Below are positions 26,025-27,732 of a stretch of 27,732 nucleotides of DNA, one piece after another. Origin of the DNA: Priapulus caudatus (taxonomy: Eukaryota > Priapulida > Priapulimorpha > Priapulimorphida > Priapulidae). Within the stretch, counting starts at the first letter, position 1, and each line of letters starts with the position of its first letter. The notes beneath the pieces were generated by a model. The model saw only the letters and a program-made list of their open reading frames with translations, searched no databases and had not been told where the DNA came from. Both the position numbers and the translations under genes were made by a program. Location: the NCBI RefSeq assembly GCF_000485595.1, contig NW_014578117.1:1-27732 (forward strand), written 5' to 3'.

Positions 26025-27732
26025 GGCATAAAGTCATGCCATACCATATTTAAAATCTCCAAATATGCGGATGAGACATCCCTTCTCTTAGACGGTAGTG
26101 AAAAGTAATTAAAATAATCGCTAGATCTATTTAAATGCTACTAGGAAATATCTGCTTGTCTTACAAGTGCAACTACACTTGATGGAAATGTAAGCCAAAT
26201 TACTGCGCGAAGTTGTTTATGGAAAATCGGCATTAGTAATCAGGGATGCCGTTACTGTTGCTATGCATAAATTCAAGTTACATGAGGAAGTCAAAATCTG
26301 AAGTCAGCTTTTTCTTCAAATAGGTTTCGAAGTTGAGGAAGCGCAGTGGGAGACAGCGAGTTTGCTGTGACTTCATTCTATGCTGTTTATGAGGCCAATG
26401 TTATTTATTTATTGCCGAAATCGTGCCTCATGTTGAGATCACACGTGTGTGTGCCTAAAAATGGCAGCAGCATTTCCATGAGATGGAATGTCTACAGATG
26501 AAGGAATATGTCCAATACCTACCTATTCCTACCTATCGACCTACCTTTTCCTATTTCTAAAAAGTACTGTACCATTACAATTGATATGATCGTTACAATA
26601 GAGAGAATCGTCAAATAGTATTGCTAAAAAGTAGCAGTATATGATGATGTCTAACAAAGAAAGAGTGGACGTCAACGTGTGAAGGGCGTGGCTTGTCACA
26701 CAGAGGGAAGAGGCACAGTAGCAAAGCAAACAACGCGTCATGAGCAAGCATTCCAGTTAATGTGGCACGGCTAGTGTCCGATATATCAAGAATATTAATG
26801 TTTCTACTTAAACTTCAATTGATGTGCTTATGTTACTTTCAAGGTGAAGAAATATTCACCTTTTACATTTATTAATCGACTCATCCACCACAATATGCCA
26901 CTCTCATTCCAAATAGAATATTTCTGGAAGGAATTGCAGTAGTCTGGGATAAATATCGAGAAATGTGCCTGTAAAAAGTCCAGTAGGCATTTTTGAGGGA
27001 AATGGGGCAAAGAACTTTTTCTAGAGTGGTTTTTCATGATGAATACGAATAATTTGTTTGGACATCTCTATTTTGCCTAATTAGGTCAGAAATCAAGGTC
27101 AAAGGTCAATGATTAGGTCATATACTGTATTTGACCAAAAATGTACATAATCATGTGCTGTAATAGAATAATGGGAAAATTTTTTTAAACTACTCACCAC
27201 TAGGGTATGGTAATCAATTCAATTTGACAATTTAATAGAAAATGTTAAGAACATTTATCATAAAATAGCTCATATCTCCTTTATTACTCAACATTCCAGA
27301 AAATCATCACAAGCTCACGGATACATTTCTGTGGCCATTAACTTTGCTGGGATTAACAGTAGATACTGTTTCCAACACCTTTTAGACCGTTTCGAATGTA
27401 GATGTGACGTCTTGTGAAAAAAAAACAATGCGTACAAGCGAACAATGCAAATGGAACGAGTGCATACACAGCATGCACACAACCCTGCCATTACCCTGCA
27501 AGGGATGGAGTCTATTGCTGAATTCTAGATTCTAGAGTCTTGTTTTATTTTTATTGCTGCTTGTCATGTATGTTGTACTAAACCACTTACACATTGAAGA
27601 ATAAGACTTATATCTTTAGAAATCGATATATTGCATCTAATAATAATATTTTTCAATCGTGTTGAAACAACAACAGAACATACATGACAGTTTTTTCAAT
27701 CGTGGTCTGTTTTAATGACCAATAATTGACAG
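26025..27732. other. Right flank, no gene recognised
   Basis: Outside the tandem array. ORFs of 60-70 codons have no recognisable motif. It contains a poly(A) run near 27416-27426 and the AGGTCA cluster at 27083-27120. The right end is cut by the window. Confidence 0.5.
27083..27120 (+). promoter_or_regulatory. Cluster of four AGGTCA nuclear-receptor half-sites
   Basis: AGGTCA occurs at 27083, 27096, 27103 and 27115, all on the plus strand. The middle pair forms TCAAGGTCAAAGGTCA, a perfect DR1 (bound by RXR-, HNF4- or COUP-type receptors) with a TCA extension as preferred by NR5A/ERR monomers. No adjacent gene is seen, so the target is unknown. Confidence 0.5.

Noticed and set aside
1-27732. 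CRISPR arrays, operons, ribosome binding sites, tRNA or rRNA genes
   Set aside because: The window is animal nuclear DNA with spliced exons and retroelements. The tandem repeats lack the repeat-spacer regularity of CRISPR, and no tRNA cloverleaf or rRNA segment was recognised.

Overview
The window is animal nuclear DNA with no intact stand-alone cellular gene. Exon-like pieces are flanked by GT..AG splice sites. The repeats are metazoan types: a CR1/L2-like LINE with a 2A-like peptide, BEL/Pao and Ty3/Gypsy pieces, a LINE reverse transcriptase fragment and an 8-bp-TSD DNA transposon. A BEN-domain exon is also present. A marine invertebrate (echinoderm, cephalochordate, cnidarian or similar) is the best guess from element types alone; species cannot be named. 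A 226-base N gap (16100-16325), a lone N (23221) and many one-base indels between near-identical copies suggest a draft long-read assembly, so frameshifts here are weak evidence of pseudogenes.

Layout: 1-480 degenerate G-rich satellite; 960-1460 tandem repeat of about 76 bp; 2083-2240 possible LINE C-terminal fragment; 2268-2668 and 4104-4498 two copies of a 390-bp dispersed repeat; 4510-4700 37-bp satellite, the complement of that at 1-480; 5000-5166 BEN-domain exon; 5231-5480 possible pogo/Tigger-type terminus; 5615-7653 a DNA transposon with 11-bp TIRs and an exact 8-bp TSD, carrying a dead LINE RT fragment; 7998-8480 Ser/Pro-rich ORF built on a 42-bp minisatellite; 8500-9500 AT-rich; 9632-11228 BEL/Pao remnant (two LTR copies and an integrase).

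11229-26024 is the main feature: a head-to-tail array of a roughly 2.8-kb unit, all on the minus strand, in four partial copies interrupted by a Ty3/Gypsy gag fragment, a LINE and a Ty3/Gypsy pol-LTR fragment. The exons splice in frame into a protein whose N-terminal half looks like a tyrosine recombinase (YR) catalytic domain and whose C-terminal half is a KMT5A/SET8-like SET domain. Introns sit at the same places in every copy, so the array grew by DNA-level duplication rather than retrocopying. The SET domain lacks a central block and the usual catalytic tyrosine in the copies examined, which suggests spread of a catalytically altered ancestor. The rightmost copy (24263-25891) is open through its last four exons; its first exons are missing.

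26025-27732 contains no gene I can support, but holds a cluster of four AGGTCA nuclear-receptor half-sites.
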